Source of the DNA: an uncultured Mycolicibacterium sp.
Lineage (GTDB): Bacteria > Actinomycetota > Actinomycetes > Mycobacteriales > Mycobacteriaceae
DNA: 60,523 nt
Assembly (NCBI RefSeq): GCF_937941905.1
Contig: NZ_CALDGS010000003.1
Location: 1 to 60,523, forward strand
Direction: 5' to 3'
The number at the start of each line of letters is the position of its first letter. Position 1 is the stretch's first letter. Shown here in pieces: positions 34,596 through 43,450 of the stretch. Below the pieces are notes generated by a model. It was not told the origin of the DNA and ran no database searches. It was given only the letters and a program-made list of their open reading frames with translations. Position numbers and translations under genes: made by a program.

Positions 34596-35846
34596 TTGAA
34601 GATCCTGATCGTGTCGTGGGAGTACCCGCCGGTGGTCGTCGGCGGCCTCGGCCGCCACGTCCACCATCTCGCCACGGCGCTGGCCGCCGCCGGGCACGAG
34701 GTGGTGGTGCTCAGCCGGCAGCCGGAGGGCACCGACCCGAGCACCCATCCCACCGTCGACGAGGTGCGCGAGGGCGTGCGGGTGCTCGCCGCCGCGCACG
34801 ACCCGCTGGAGTTCGAGTTCGGCGCCGACATGATGGCCTGGACGCTGGCGATGGGGCACGCCATGCTGCGGGCCGGGCTGACGCTGGCCACCCGCGGCGG
34901 GGCCGACGGGGCCCCGTGGCGGCCGGACGTGGTGCACGCCCACGACTGGCTGGTCGCCCACCCGGCCATCGCGCTGGCCGAATTCTTCGACGTGCCACTG
35001 GTTTCCACCATCCACGCGACCGAGGCCGGCCGGCACTCGGGCTGGGTGTCGGGCCGGATCAGCCGCCAGGTGCACGCGGTGGAGTCCTGGCTGGTGCGGG
35101 ATTCGGACTCGCTGATCACCTGTTCGGCGTCGATGAGCGAGGAGATCACCGAACTGTTCGGGCCGGGGCTCTCCGAGATCCGGGTGATCCGCAACGGAAT
35201 CGACGCCGGCAGTTGGCCGTTCGCGCCGCGGCGACCGCGCACCGGCCCGGCCCGGCTGGTCTACATCGGCCGGCTGGAGTACGAGAAGGGCATCCAGGAC
35301 CTCATCGCCGCGCTGCCGCGCATCCGGCGCACCCACCCGGGCACCACGCTGACCGTGGCCGGGGTCGGCACCCAGGAGCAGTGGCTGCGCGAGCAGGCCC
35401 GCAAACACCGGGTACTCAAGGCGATCCGCTTCGTCGGCCGGCTCGAGCACCCCGAACTCGTGGCGCTGCTGCACAGCGCCGACGCCGCGGTGCTGCCCAG
35501 TCACTACGAGCCGTTCGGCATCGTGGCGCTGGAGGCCGCCGCCACCGGGGCCCCGCTGGTCTGCTCGAGCGCGGGCGGCCTGGGCGAGGCGGTGATCGAC
35601 GGGGTGACCGGGCTGACCTTCGCCCCGCGCGACGTGGCCGGGCTCGCCGACGCGGTGCGCCGGGTGCTCGACGACCCGGACGCCGCCCAGCGGCGCGCGC
35701 TGGCCGCCCGGGAGCGGCTGGGCACCGACTTCGACTGGAACACCGTGGCCGACGAGACCGCGCAGGTCTACCTGGCCGCCAAGCGGCGGATCCGCGAGCC
35801 GCTGGGCCGCCGGGAGATCGTCGAGCACGCCCTGCCCGACCGCTGA
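34596..35846 (+). CDS. GT4 alpha-1,4-glucosyltransferase (Rv3032 type)
   Basis: Extends alpha-1,4-glucan chains in MGLP and contributes to capsular glucan in mycobacteria. The 416-aa GT-B enzyme has the glycogen-synthase-like start SWEYPPVVVGGLGRHV, a UDP/ADP-sugar site with RNGIDAGSW and YIGRLEYEKG, and the EX7E motif in HYEPFGIVALEAAATG. The in-frame start is TTG at 34596, preceded by GAAGG; an ATG 5 nt earlier is out of frame and stops at once. 61 nt after the branching enzyme. Confidence 0.93.
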   Translation: MKILIVSWEYPPVVVGGLGRHVHHLATALAAAGHEVVVLSRQPEGTDPSTHPTVDEVREGVRVLAAAHDPLEFEFGADMMAWTLAMGHAMLRAGLTLATRGGADGAPWRPDVVHAHDWLVAHPAIALAEFFDVPLVSTIHATEAGRHSGWVSGRISRQVHAVESWLVRDSDSLITCSASMSEEITELFGPGLSEIRVIRNGIDAGSWPFAPRRPRTGPARLVYIGRLEYEKGIQDLIAALPRIRRTHPGTTLTVAGVGTQEQWLREQARKHRVLKAIRFVGRLEHPELVALLHSADAAVLPSHYEPFGIVALEAAATGAPLVCSSAGGLGEAVIDGVTGLTFAPRDVAGLADAVRRVLDDPDAAQRRALAARERLGTDFDWNTVADETAQVYLAAKRRIREPLGRREIVEHALPDR

Positions 35847-35858
35847 GCGCGCACCGGC

Positions 35859-36596
35859 TCAGCGGGCCGCCTTCTTGCGCTCGATGTCGGCCAGCGCCTC
35901 GGCCAGCCGGGCCCGTTCGGCCGCCGACGCCTCCCAGGCCTCCTTGCGGTTCTTGACCACCTTGGCCGGGGCGCCGACCGCGATCGAGTAGTCCGGGATG
36001 TCGCCGCGCACCACCGCGTGCGAACCGAGCACGCAGCCGCGGCCGACGGTGGTGCCGCGCAGCACGGTGACCTTGGCGCCGATCCAGGTGTCCGGGCCGA
36101 TCCGCACCGGGCTCTTGATGATGCCCTGGTCCTTGATCGGCATCTCGATGTTGTCCATCTTGTGGTCGAAGTCGCAGATGTAGCACCAGTCGGCCATCAG
36201 CACCGAGTCCCCGAGCTCGATGTCGAGGTAGGTGTTGATGACGTTGTCGCGGCCCAGCACCACCTTGTCGCCGATGCGCAGCGAGCCCTCGTGCGCCCGG
36301 ATGGTGTTCTTGTCGCCGATGTGCACCCAGCGGCCGATCTCCAGCTCGGCCAGCTCGGGGGTGGCGTGGATCTCGACGTCCTTGCCGAGGAACACCATGC
36401 CGCGGGTGATGATGTGCGGGTTGGCCAGCTTGAACCGCAGCAGCCGCCAGTAGCGCACCAGGTACCACGGCGTGAAGGCGCGGTTGGCGATCACCCATTT
36501 CAGCGAGGCCCAGGTCAGAAACCGGGCCTGCCGCGGGTCGCGCAGCCGCGATCCGCGCCAGCGCACATGCAGCGGGGCGCCCCACATCGTCGTCAT
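35859..36596 (-). CDS. Hexapeptide-repeat acyltransferase (LbH fold)
   Basis: A 245-aa left-handed beta-helix acetyltransferase. Hexapeptide repeats run from about residue 85 to 200 (IGRWVHIGDKNTIRAHEGSLRIGDKVVLG and onward), with VVRGDIPDYSIAVGAPAKVVKN typical of maltose/chloramphenicol-type acetyltransferases. In the MGLP cluster (Rv3034c position) it may add the acetyl, succinyl or other short acyl groups of the polysaccharide; the acceptor is inferred. A charged C-terminal helix (about 215-245) is extra. ATG at 36596. Confidence 0.86.
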   Translation of the reverse strand: MTTMWGAPLHVRWRGSRLRDPRQARFLTWASLKWVIANRAFTPWYLVRYWRLLRFKLANPHIITRGMVFLGKDVEIHATPELAELEIGRWVHIGDKNTIRAHEGSLRIGDKVVLGRDNVINTYLDIELGDSVLMADWCYICDFDHKMDNIEMPIKDQGIIKSPVRIGPDTWIGAKVTVLRGTTVGRGCVLGSHAVVRGDIPDYSIAVGAPAKVVKNRKEAWEASAAERARLAEALADIERKKAAR

Positions 36597-36686
36597 GGCC
36601 GCAAAGCCTACGCGAGCACGCCGGGCCGGTGGGTTACCCTCACGTGGGCTTGGCGAGCTCACCCCACACGACGACGAGAGGATCCG

Positions 36687-37967
36687 GTGTTCCGGCGAGC
36701 GACCGCAGCGGCGACCGTCGCGGTGACGGCCTTTCTGGGCGGATGCGGGACCACCGACGGCTGGGTCGAGGCCCGGCCCGCATCGGGCTGGTCGGCGCAG
36801 TACGGCGATCCGGCCAACACCAGCTACACCGGCACCGCCGGTGCCCGTGACCTGACGCTGGAGTGGACCCGCGAGGTCAAGGGCGAGCTGGCCGCGCAGG
36901 TGGCGCTGGGTTCGGGCAGCTATCTGGCGGTCAACGCGCAGACCCCGGCGGGCTGCTCGCTGATGGTCTGGGAGTTCGACAACCTGGCCCGGCAGCGCTG
37001 GTGCACCCGGCTGGTGCAGGGCGGCGGGATCTCCGGGCCGCTGTTCGACGGCTTCGACAACGTCTACGTCGGCCAGCCGGGTGCGATCCTGTCCTTCCCG
37101 CCCACCCAGTGGATCCGTTGGCGCAAGCCGGTGATCGGCCTGCCCACCACCCCGCGGCTGCTGCCCGACGGGCTGCTGCTGGTGGTCACCCACCTCGGCC
37201 AGGTGCTGGTGTTCGACGCCCACCGCGGCTCGGTGGAGGGCACCGCGCTGGACCTGGTGGCCGGGGTGGACCCGACCGACCCCGAGCGCGGGCTGGCCGA
37301 CTGCGCGCAGGCCGGGCCGGAGTGCCCGGTGGCGGCGGCCCCGGCGTTCTCGGCGGCCGGTGCGGTGGTGGTGCTCGGGCTGTGGGAGCCGGGCGCGCCG
37401 GAGCCGGTGCTGGTCGGGCTGCGCTACCGGCCGGGCCAGCGCACGCTGCTGACCCGGGCCTGGACCTCCGACGCGGTCGGCGGCGGCCCGATCGCCAGCC
37501 CGGTGCTGTCGGCCGACGGGTCGACCGTCTACGTCAACGGCCGGGACCGGCGGCTGTACGCGCTCAACGCCGCCGACGGCCAGGTCCGGTGGTCGGTGGC
37601 GCTGGGGTTCCAGCCGCTCACCCCGCCGTCGCTGTCCCCGGACGGGCTGCTGGTCGCCGGCGGCGGGCCGGGCGCGCGGCTGGTGGCGGTGCGCGACGAC
37701 GGCGACCGGGGCGAGGTGGTCTGGCGCCGCGACGACGTGGAGCCGCTGTCGACCGCCAGCCGGGCCGGTGCCGAGGTGGCCTACACGGTGGCCCGCGACG
37801 GCGAGGGCCTGGCCCTGCTGGTGTTCGACCCGGCCGACGGCGGCACCGTGGCCACCCATCCGCTGCCGGAGGCCACCGGCTGGCCGGTGGGGGTGTCGGT
37901 GAGCCACGACCGCCGGGTGGTGACCGCCACCAGCGACGGCCGGGTGTACGGCTTCGCGCCGCGCTGA
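36687..37967 (+). CDS. PQQ-type beta-propeller lipoprotein (Rv3035 type)
   Basis: A 426-aa exported protein with lipobox FLGGC, predicting a lipid-anchored N-terminus after residue 20. Repeated beta-propeller blades of the quinoprotein type follow, e.g. VYVNGRDRRLYALNAADGQVRWSVALG. Catalytic residues for PQQ are not evident, so it may be a scaffold. GTG start with GAGAGGA upstream. It is divergent from the acyltransferase (90 nt) within the MGLP cluster. Confidence 0.84.
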   Translation: MFRRATAAATVAVTAFLGGCGTTDGWVEARPASGWSAQYGDPANTSYTGTAGARDLTLEWTREVKGELAAQVALGSGSYLAVNAQTPAGCSLMVWEFDNLARQRWCTRLVQGGGISGPLFDGFDNVYVGQPGAILSFPPTQWIRWRKPVIGLPTTPRLLPDGLLLVVTHLGQVLVFDAHRGSVEGTALDLVAGVDPTDPERGLADCAQAGPECPVAAAPAFSAAGAVVVLGLWEPGAPEPVLVGLRYRPGQRTLLTRAWTSDAVGGGPIASPVLSADGSTVYVNGRDRRLYALNAADGQVRWSVALGFQPLTPPSLSPDGLLVAGGGPGARLVAVRDDGDRGEVVWRRDDVEPLSTASRAGAEVAYTVARDGEGLALLVFDPADGGTVATHPLPEATGWPVGVSVSHDRRVVTATSDGRVYGFAPR

Positions 37968-37977
37968 CCGGCGGCCG

Positions 37978-38667
37978 CTAGCGGGCCAGCACCTCGGCCA
38001 GCTCGGCGCGCGGCACCGCCGCCCGGGCGGCGCCGGCCGACTCCGGCAGCAGCTCGCCCTGGCCGAAGAAGAAGATCACCTCGTCGTCGGTGATGGCGAA
38101 GTTCTGGTAGTGGCTCGGGTCCATGCCCTGCCCGGCCGGGATCGGCTGGTCGATGCCGGTCTGACGGCGCAGCTCGCGCTGCACGACCGGGAAGATCACC
38201 GCCATCGGGTCGGCCTCGGCGTCGAACAGCGTGTCGAAGGTGATCGGGGCGCCCTTGGCCAGGTCGTAGTTGAACGCCTTGTACCAGGTCTGCGGATGCA
38301 GGCCGCCGACGTTCTGGTAGACCTCCAGCACCAGGCTGCGGGTGCCGCCCGTACCGGTGCCGGAGCGGTAGGCGGTGCCCTTGGCGTCCAGCACGTAGGG
38401 CAGGTCGCGGGCGTTGGGCATGTCGGAGACGTTGACGAACCCGTCGCGGGTCTGGGTCAGGTAGTCGGTCAGCGGCTGCTGGTCCGGGTAGTCGGTGGGG
38501 AACGCGAAGTCCAGCGTGTAGTTGGGGCTCTCCGCGTGCACGCGGCACACCCGGTCGGCGTCGACGGTGCCGCCGAGGGCACCGCACGCGGGTTGTGCAC
38601 CGGCGGCCGGGGCGGCGGTCAACAGGCCGGCGGCCGCGATCACGGCCGTCACCTGGGCAATGCGCAT
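37978..38667 (-). CDS. Secreted DUF3298/RsiV-like protein (Rv3036c, TB22.2 type)
   Basis: A 229-aa protein with a clear signal peptide (residues 1-24, ending AAGAQP) and a mature domain with the DUF4163/DUF3298 pattern (NYTLDFAFPTDYPDQQPLTDYL; ITDDEVIFFFGQGELLPESAGA). The M. tuberculosis homologue is a secreted antigen with reported esterase activity. ATG at 38667. The 71 nt to the next upstream gene contain no clear element. Confidence 0.85.
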   Translation of the reverse strand: MRIAQVTAVIAAAGLLTAAPAAGAQPACGALGGTVDADRVCRVHAESPNYTLDFAFPTDYPDQQPLTDYLTQTRDGFVNVSDMPNARDLPYVLDAKGTAYRSGTGTGGTRSLVLEVYQNVGGLHPQTWYKAFNYDLAKGAPITFDTLFDAEADPMAVIFPVVQRELRRQTGIDQPIPAGQGMDPSHYQNFAITDDEVIFFFGQGELLPESAGAARAAVPRAELAEVLAR

Positions 38668-38738
38668 TCGCTCGTCCTCGCTGGCTGTCCGGCGCCGGCT
38701 CGGCCGCCGGCGCGTCTGCTGCAAGCCTACGTCGCGGC

Positions 38739-39920
38739 TCAACGTGACGGACGACATATGAATGCCGTTGCCCGGCTTGCGCCTTTGGGGCCGATCCGGG
38801 TGATGACCACCGACAGCCGCGCCGAGCCGCGCAGCCGCAGCCGGCGCCGCAGCGCGTCGGGGTCGACGTCGACGCCGCGCACCAGGATCTCCACCGCGCC
38901 GGCGTCGTGGCCGGCCAGCGCGCCGCGCAGCCGCTTCTCGCTGTAGCCCAGGGTCTCGAGCACCTCGAAGCCGCGCACCCCGTCGGGCAGCCGGTCGCCG
39001 GACAGGTAGGCGATGGCCGGGTCGAGCTGCCACAGCCCGTGCCGGGCGGCCCAGTGCCGGACCAGCCCGGCCCGCACCACCGCGCCGTCCGGGTCGATGA
39101 TCCAGCGGCCCGGCTCGGCGACCGGGCAGTCGTCGGGGTCGGCGTCGGTGACCTGTTCGCCGCGGTCGAGCAGGGTGGCGCGCCGGCGCACCCCGGGTTC
39201 GGCCAGGCCGGCCGACCACAGGCAGGCCTCCCGCACGCCGCCGCCGGCCGAGACCACCTCGATCTCGCCGTCGAACCCCATCCGGGTCACGGCGTCGAAA
39301 TCGATTCCGGGAGCGCACTTCACCGCCAGGTCGCGGCCCCGGTGGACCGCCAGCAGCGCATCCAGCGGCGGGGTGTAGTCGCGCGGGTCGAAGCGGCGCC
39401 GGCCGCCGCTGCGCCGGGCCGGGTCGGCGACGACGGCGGTGCCGGTGCTCACCGGACGCAGGGCGTCGGCACGGCAGAGCAGCACCGACGCCCGGTCGCG
39501 CAGGTTGTGCCGGGCCATCGCCAACCGCACCGGGTCCAGGTCGCTGCCGATCACGAGTTCGGCCGAATCGGCAAGCGCGGCAACCTCGGTGCCGATCGAG
39601 CAGGTGACGTCGTGCACCCGGCGGCGGGCCAGCCGGCGGGCCCGGTGGGCGGCCACCGGCGCGGCGGTGGCCTGCTGCAGCGCCTCGTCGGTGAACAGCC
39701 AACTGTCCGCCTCGGCGAACTTCGCCGCAGCCCGCCGCCGCAGCAGCACCGTCTCCACCACCGCGGCCGCATGGTCACCGAAATGTGTTTTCGCCCAACC
39801 GATGTCGGCAAGCAGGCTGGCCTCGGTCAGCGGCCTGGCCGCGGCCCGCTCCAGCGCCTGTTCACCGGACGGCCCGGTGAGATAGGCGATGTCGTCGAGT
39901 GTGAACGAATACCCCGGCAA
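38739..39920 (-). CDS. THUMP-like class I methyltransferase (Rv3037c type)
   Basis: A 393-aa protein. A helical N-terminal part (1 to about 95) precedes a SAM-binding core (VHDVTCSIGTEVAALADSAELVIGSDLDP), followed by a C-terminal THUMP-like domain (GYSEKRLRGALAGHDAGAVEILVRG). Despite its place at the edge of the MGLP cluster, the THUMP-like domain suggests an RNA substrate; both readings are inference. The frame opens with TTG immediately after the stop of the upstream methyltransferase, so a downstream start is possible. Confidence 0.8.
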   Translation of the reverse strand: MPGYSFTLDDIAYLTGPSGEQALERAAARPLTEASLLADIGWAKTHFGDHAAAVVETVLLRRRAAAKFAEADSWLFTDEALQQATAAPVAAHRARRLARRRVHDVTCSIGTEVAALADSAELVIGSDLDPVRLAMARHNLRDRASVLLCRADALRPVSTGTAVVADPARRSGGRRRFDPRDYTPPLDALLAVHRGRDLAVKCAPGIDFDAVTRMGFDGEIEVVSAGGGVREACLWSAGLAEPGVRRRATLLDRGEQVTDADPDDCPVAEPGRWIIDPDGAVVRAGLVRHWAARHGLWQLDPAIAYLSGDRLPDGVRGFEVLETLGYSEKRLRGALAGHDAGAVEILVRGVDVDPDALRRRLRLRGSARLSVVITRIGPKGASRATAFICRPSR

Positions 39921-40913
39921 CTAGGACGGTTTCACCCCGGTGATCATCACGTTGTAGAACCAGCCCTTGGGCACCACCCGGCGCCACAGGTGGTTGTCGA
40001 ACCAGCTCAGCGTGGTCCAGCTGTTGAAGGCGAATTTCGCCCAGCCCCAACCGAGTTTGCCCGGCGGAACGGCCGCCTCGAAGGTACGCACCGGCCAGCC
40101 GAGCATGGCGGCGGTGAACTCCTCGCTGGCGGTGCGGACCTCGACCGCACCGGCGTTGCGGGCCATCCGCTCCAGGTCGGCCGGATCGAAGGTGTGCAGG
40201 TCGACGACGGCCTCCAGGGCGGCGGCCCGGGAGGACTCGTCGAGCTCCTGCTGCGGCCGGCGCCAGCCCGACAGCACCGGCAGCCGGGTGACGTTGGTGG
40301 TGACGTGCCAGGTCAGCGTGGACAGCGCGCGGGCGTAGCTGTTGCCGACGGTGGTCGGCTCGCCGGCGAAGACGAAGCGACCGCCCGGCTTGAGCACCCG
40401 GACCACCTCGCGCAGCGACAGCTCCACGTCCGGGATGTGGTGCAGCACCGCGTGCCCCACCACCAGGTCGAAGGTGTCGTCGTCGTAGGGGATGCCCTCG
40501 GCGTCGGCCACCCGGCCCTCGATGTCCAGCCCGAGCGAACGGCCGTTGCGGGTGGCGACCTTGACCATGCCCGGGGACAGGTCGGTCACCGCGCCGCGCC
40601 GGGCCACCCCGGACTGCATCAGGTTGAGCAGGAAGAACCCGGTGCCGCAGCCGAGCTCCAGGGCCCGTTCGTAGGGCAGCTCGCGCTGCACCTCGGGCGG
40701 AACGATCGCGTCGAACCGGCCGCGCGCGTAGTCGATGCAGCGCTGGTCGTAGGAGATCGACCACTTCTCGTCGTAGGTCTCGGCCTCCCAGTCGTGGTAG
40801 AGGATCTGCGCCAGCTTGGTGTCGTGGCGGGCCGCCTCCACCTCCTCGGCCGTCGCGTGCGGGTTCGGGGCCGGGATCACCTCGTCGGTGGCGCCGGGGT
40901 CGATACGCGTCAT
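39921..40913 (-). CDS. SAM-dependent methyltransferase (Rv3038c type)
   Basis: A 330-aa class I methyltransferase with motif I ALELGCGTGFFLLNLM (about residues 84-99), LHHIPD in motif II and a 90-residue C-terminal extension rich in aromatic residues (WAKFAFNSWTTLSWFDNHLWRR), possibly membrane-associating. ATG start. Its TAG abuts the TTG of the next gene and it lies 10 nt from the echA17-like gene, so the run echA17-like, methyltransferase, THUMP-like gene is probably one operon. Confidence 0.85.
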   Translation of the reverse strand: MTRIDPGATDEVIPAPNPHATAEEVEAARHDTKLAQILYHDWEAETYDEKWSISYDQRCIDYARGRFDAIVPPEVQRELPYERALELGCGTGFFLLNLMQSGVARRGAVTDLSPGMVKVATRNGRSLGLDIEGRVADAEGIPYDDDTFDLVVGHAVLHHIPDVELSLREVVRVLKPGGRFVFAGEPTTVGNSYARALSTLTWHVTTNVTRLPVLSGWRRPQQELDESSRAAALEAVVDLHTFDPADLERMARNAGAVEVRTASEEFTAAMLGWPVRTFEAAVPPGKLGWGWAKFAFNSWTTLSWFDNHLWRRVVPKGWFYNVMITGVKPS

Positions 40914-40923
40914 GCTGGGCAGC

Positions 40924-41571
40924 CTAACCGGCGAACCGGGCCTTGGCGGCGGCCAGCACCTGCACCGGGTGGTCGGCGACCCGGCGGGCCCAGCTCAGCG
41001 CGGCGCGGTGGACGTCGTCGGGGGCCACCATCTCGTCGACGAGGCCGAGTGCGAGCGCCTCCTCGGCGTCGACGAACCGGCCGGTGAACACCAGGTCCTT
41101 GGCCGCCGCCGCGCCGATCGCGCGGGCCAGCCGCGCCGCGCCGCCGCCGAGCGGGGTCAGCCCGGCCAGGATCTCGGTGGCCCCGAACTTGGCGTTGTCG
41201 CCGCTGATCCGCCGGTCGGCGGCCAGCGCCAGCGACAGCCCCGACCCCAGGGCGTAGCCGCTGACGGCGGCCACCGTGGGTTTGGGCAGCGCGGCGATCG
41301 CGTCGAACGCCGCGGCCGCGGCGGCGTCGGTGATCGCGGCCTGCGCGGGCGAGCACCGGTGCCGCGCCCGCACGTCGTCGCCGGCGCTGAAGACGTGGTG
41401 GCCGCCGTAGAGCACCACCGCGGCGACGTCGGCGCGGCCGGCCAGTTCGGCGGCCGCGTCGGCCAGCTCGAGGTAGACCTGGCGGTCGAGCGTGTTGTCC
41501 GGCGGCCGGGACAGCCGCAGCTCGGCCACCCCGGCGGCGGCGGTGTCGGTGACGGTGACGAACTCGCGCAC
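40924..41571 (-). CDS. Enoyl-CoA hydratase/isomerase family protein (EchA17-like), short
   Basis: A 215-aa crotonase-fold protein. The oxyanion-hole region GGHHVFSAGDDV (about 56-67) and SGYALGSGLSLALAADRRI are present. The second catalytic Glu region (FGATEILAGLTPLGGGAARLARAIG) is also recognisable. Compared with about 254 aa for EchA17 the C-terminus is about 40 residues short and lacks the last helices used for trimer contact. Activity is therefore uncertain. GTG at 41571, 7 nt after the Nudix stop. Confidence 0.83.
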   Translation of the reverse strand: MREFVTVTDTAAAGVAELRLSRPPDNTLDRQVYLELADAAAELAGRADVAAVVLYGGHHVFSAGDDVRARHRCSPAQAAITDAAAAAAFDAIAALPKPTVAAVSGYALGSGLSLALAADRRISGDNAKFGATEILAGLTPLGGGAARLARAIGAAAAKDLVFTGRFVDAEEALALGLVDEMVAPDDVHRAALSWARRVADHPVQVLAAAKARFAG

Positions 41572-41578
41572 GGCGGCC

Positions 41579-42391
41579 TCAGCCGTCGCCCGGATCGCGG
41601 CCGGCCCGGGCGGCGTTGTAGCGGTCGCTGTCGAAGAACTCGATCTCCCAGTTGCCGTCGCGCACCACCAGGTGCGGCTGGACCGGCCGGATCTGCCGCT
41701 GGACCGTCATGGCCTCGGCGACGGTGCGGCCCACGAGCGAGTCGAGCTGGGTCCAGGTGGGCGGCAGCAGGAAGGTGCGCCCGGCGGCGAAGTCGTCGAG
41801 GGCCTGCCGGGGAGTGACCCAGTCGGCCTGGTCGGTCTCGGTGTTGTCGCCGTCGGCGCGCTGGCCGGCCGGCAGGGCGCCGACGAAGAAGTAGGTGTCG
41901 TAGCGGCGGGTGCGCTCCTCCTTCGGGGTGACCCAGTTGGCCCAGGGGCGCAGCAGGTCGGCCCGCAGCACCAGCTTCTCGTCGTGCAGGAACTCGCCGA
42001 ACGACAGCGTGCGGTCGGCCAGGGCGGCGCGGGCGTCGTGGTAGACCGAGGCGTCGTCGACGAGCTGGTCCGGGTCGTCGGCGTGGCCGGCGAACAGCAC
42101 CCCGCACTCCTCGAAGGTCTCCCGGGCGGCGGCGCAGACCAGCGCCTCGGCGAGCTCCTCGTCCACCCCGAACCGCTCGGCCCACCACGCCGGTTCCGGC
42201 CCGGCCCAGGCGATGTCGGCGTTGCGGTCGCGGTCGTCCACACCGCCGCCGGGGAACACCATCACCCCGCCGGCGAAGTCCATCTGCTTGTGCCGGCGCA
42301 TCAGGAACACCTTGATGCCCTCGGGGGTGTCGCGGATCAGCACGACGGTGGCCGCCGGGCGCGGGGTCAGCGGCGGTTCGGGTGCGCTCAT
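41579..42391 (-). CDS. Nudix hydrolase
   Basis: A 270-aa Nudix protein. The N-terminal strand RPAATVVLIRDTPEGIKVFLMRRH is followed by GGVMVFPGGGVDDRD, and the helix carrying the acidic residues is CAAARETFEECGVLF (about 88-102), i.e. a Nudix box split by an insertion of about 35 residues. The C-terminal half handles substrate choice; the substrate is unknown. The ATG overlaps the ABC ATPase stop by 4 nt. Confidence 0.86.
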   Translation of the reverse strand: MSAPEPPLTPRPAATVVLIRDTPEGIKVFLMRRHKQMDFAGGVMVFPGGGVDDRDRNADIAWAGPEPAWWAERFGVDEELAEALVCAAARETFEECGVLFAGHADDPDQLVDDASVYHDARAALADRTLSFGEFLHDEKLVLRADLLRPWANWVTPKEERTRRYDTYFFVGALPAGQRADGDNTETDQADWVTPRQALDDFAAGRTFLLPPTWTQLDSLVGRTVAEAMTVQRQIRPVQPHLVVRDGNWEIEFFDSDRYNAARAGRDPGDG

Positions 42392-43239
42392 GCGGTGGTC
42401 CTCCGGTGGGCCGGCCGCCGGCGGGCGCGGCGCGCGAAGTAGCGGCCGTCGATGACGTCCAGGGCGATCTGCTGGCCGAACGCCTTCGACAGGTTCTCGG
42501 CGGTCAGGGTGTCGCCGAGCAGGCCGGCGGCCACCACCCCGCCCTCGGACAGGATCAGGCAGTGGGTGAAGCCCGGCGGGATCTCCTCGACGTGGTGGGT
42601 GACCAGCACCAGCGCGGGGGCGTCCGGGTCGGCGGCCAGGTCGGCCAGCCGGGCCACCAACTCCTCCCGGCCGCCGAGGTCCAGCCCGGCCGCGGGTTCG
42701 TCGAGCAGCAGCAGCTCGGGGTCGGTCATCATGGCGCGGGCGATCAGCACGCGCTTGCGCTCGCCCTCGCTGAGCGTGCCGTAGGTGCGGTCGGCGAGGT
42801 GTTCGGCGCCGACGCTCTCCAGCATGTCCACCGCGCGCGCGTAGTCGATGTCGTCGTAGTTCTCCCGCCACCGGCCGAGCACCGCGTACCCGGCCGAGAC
42901 CACCAGGTCGCGCACCACTTCCCCGCCCGGGATGCGCTGCGCCAGTGCGGCGCTGCTCAGGCCGATGCGGGCGCGCAGTTCGGACATGTCGGTGCGGCCG
43001 AACCGCTCGCCGAGCACCGCGGCGGTGCCGGAGGAGGGGAACTCCATGGCGGCGGCGATGCGCAGCAGCGAGGTCTTGCCGGCCCCGTTGGGTCCGATCA
43101 CCACCCAGCGCTCGTCGAGTTCCACCGACCAGGTCACCGGGCCCACCAGGGTGCGTCCGCCGCGGCGGAGCGTCACGTCGTGGAATTCGATGAGCAGGTC
43201 GGGGTCGGCCGCTGCAAGGTCACGGTCTACTTCCGGCAC
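42388..43239 (-). CDS. ABC transporter ATP-binding protein
   Basis: A 283-aa ATPase with Walker A GPNGAGKTS (49-57), signature LSEGE (156-160), Walker B LLLLDEP (176-182) and H-loop VTHHVEE. No permease is adjacent; the family (Rv3041c, ModF/YlmA-like) is often found alone. GTG start, 6 nt after a TACGAT hexamer. Confidence 0.9.
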   Translation of the reverse strand: MPEVDRDLAAADPDLLIEFHDVTLRRGGRTLVGPVTWSVELDERWVVIGPNGAGKTSLLRIAAAMEFPSSGTAAVLGERFGRTDMSELRARIGLSSAALAQRIPGGEVVRDLVVSAGYAVLGRWRENYDDIDYARAVDMLESVGAEHLADRTYGTLSEGERKRVLIARAMMTDPELLLLDEPAAGLDLGGREELVARLADLAADPDAPALVLVTHHVEEIPPGFTHCLILSEGGVVAAGLLGDTLTAENLSKAFGQQIALDVIDGRYFARRARRRPAHRRTTA

Positions 43240-43251
43240 TCGACCATCGTA
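43240..43251 (-). promoter_or_regulatory. Leaderless promoter of the ABC ATPase
   Basis: Minus-strand TACGAT (43246-43251), 6 nt, then GTG at 43239. Confidence 0.5.
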
Positions 43252-43260
43252 GAGACCCGC

Positions 43261-43413
43261 TCAGGCATGGTCCTGGAAGCGGGCTCGGATGGCGGTGAGC
43301 TCGCCGAGTACCCGGCGTTCGTCGCAGTCACCGGGCAGCGGCGGGTAGGGCCCCATCCGGGGATCCATCAACTCCTCGAGCAGTCGAGCCAGTTTCACCA
43401 ACCACTTCGGCAT
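43261..43413 (-). CDS. Possible 50-aa small protein
   Basis: Frame starting MPKWLVKLARLLEELMDP and ending at a TGA 21 nt before the ABC ATPase start. Codon third positions are GC-rich, and the first 20 residues would form an amphipathic helix. I do not recognise the family. An upstream ATG at 43446 would extend it by 11 residues, close to the MocR operator. It is divergent from the MocR gene. Confidence 0.45.
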   Translation of the reverse strand: MPKWLVKLARLLEELMDPRMGPYPPLPGDCDERRVLGELTAIRARFQDHA

Positions 43414-43450
43414 GACTCGAGCGTCCGCCGCATCTGGCCTGTACATCAAT

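Noticed and set aside
34591..34599. ATG at 34591 as start of the GT4 glucosyltransferase
   Set aside because: It is out of frame (ATG CAT TGA); the in-frame start is the TTG at 34596.
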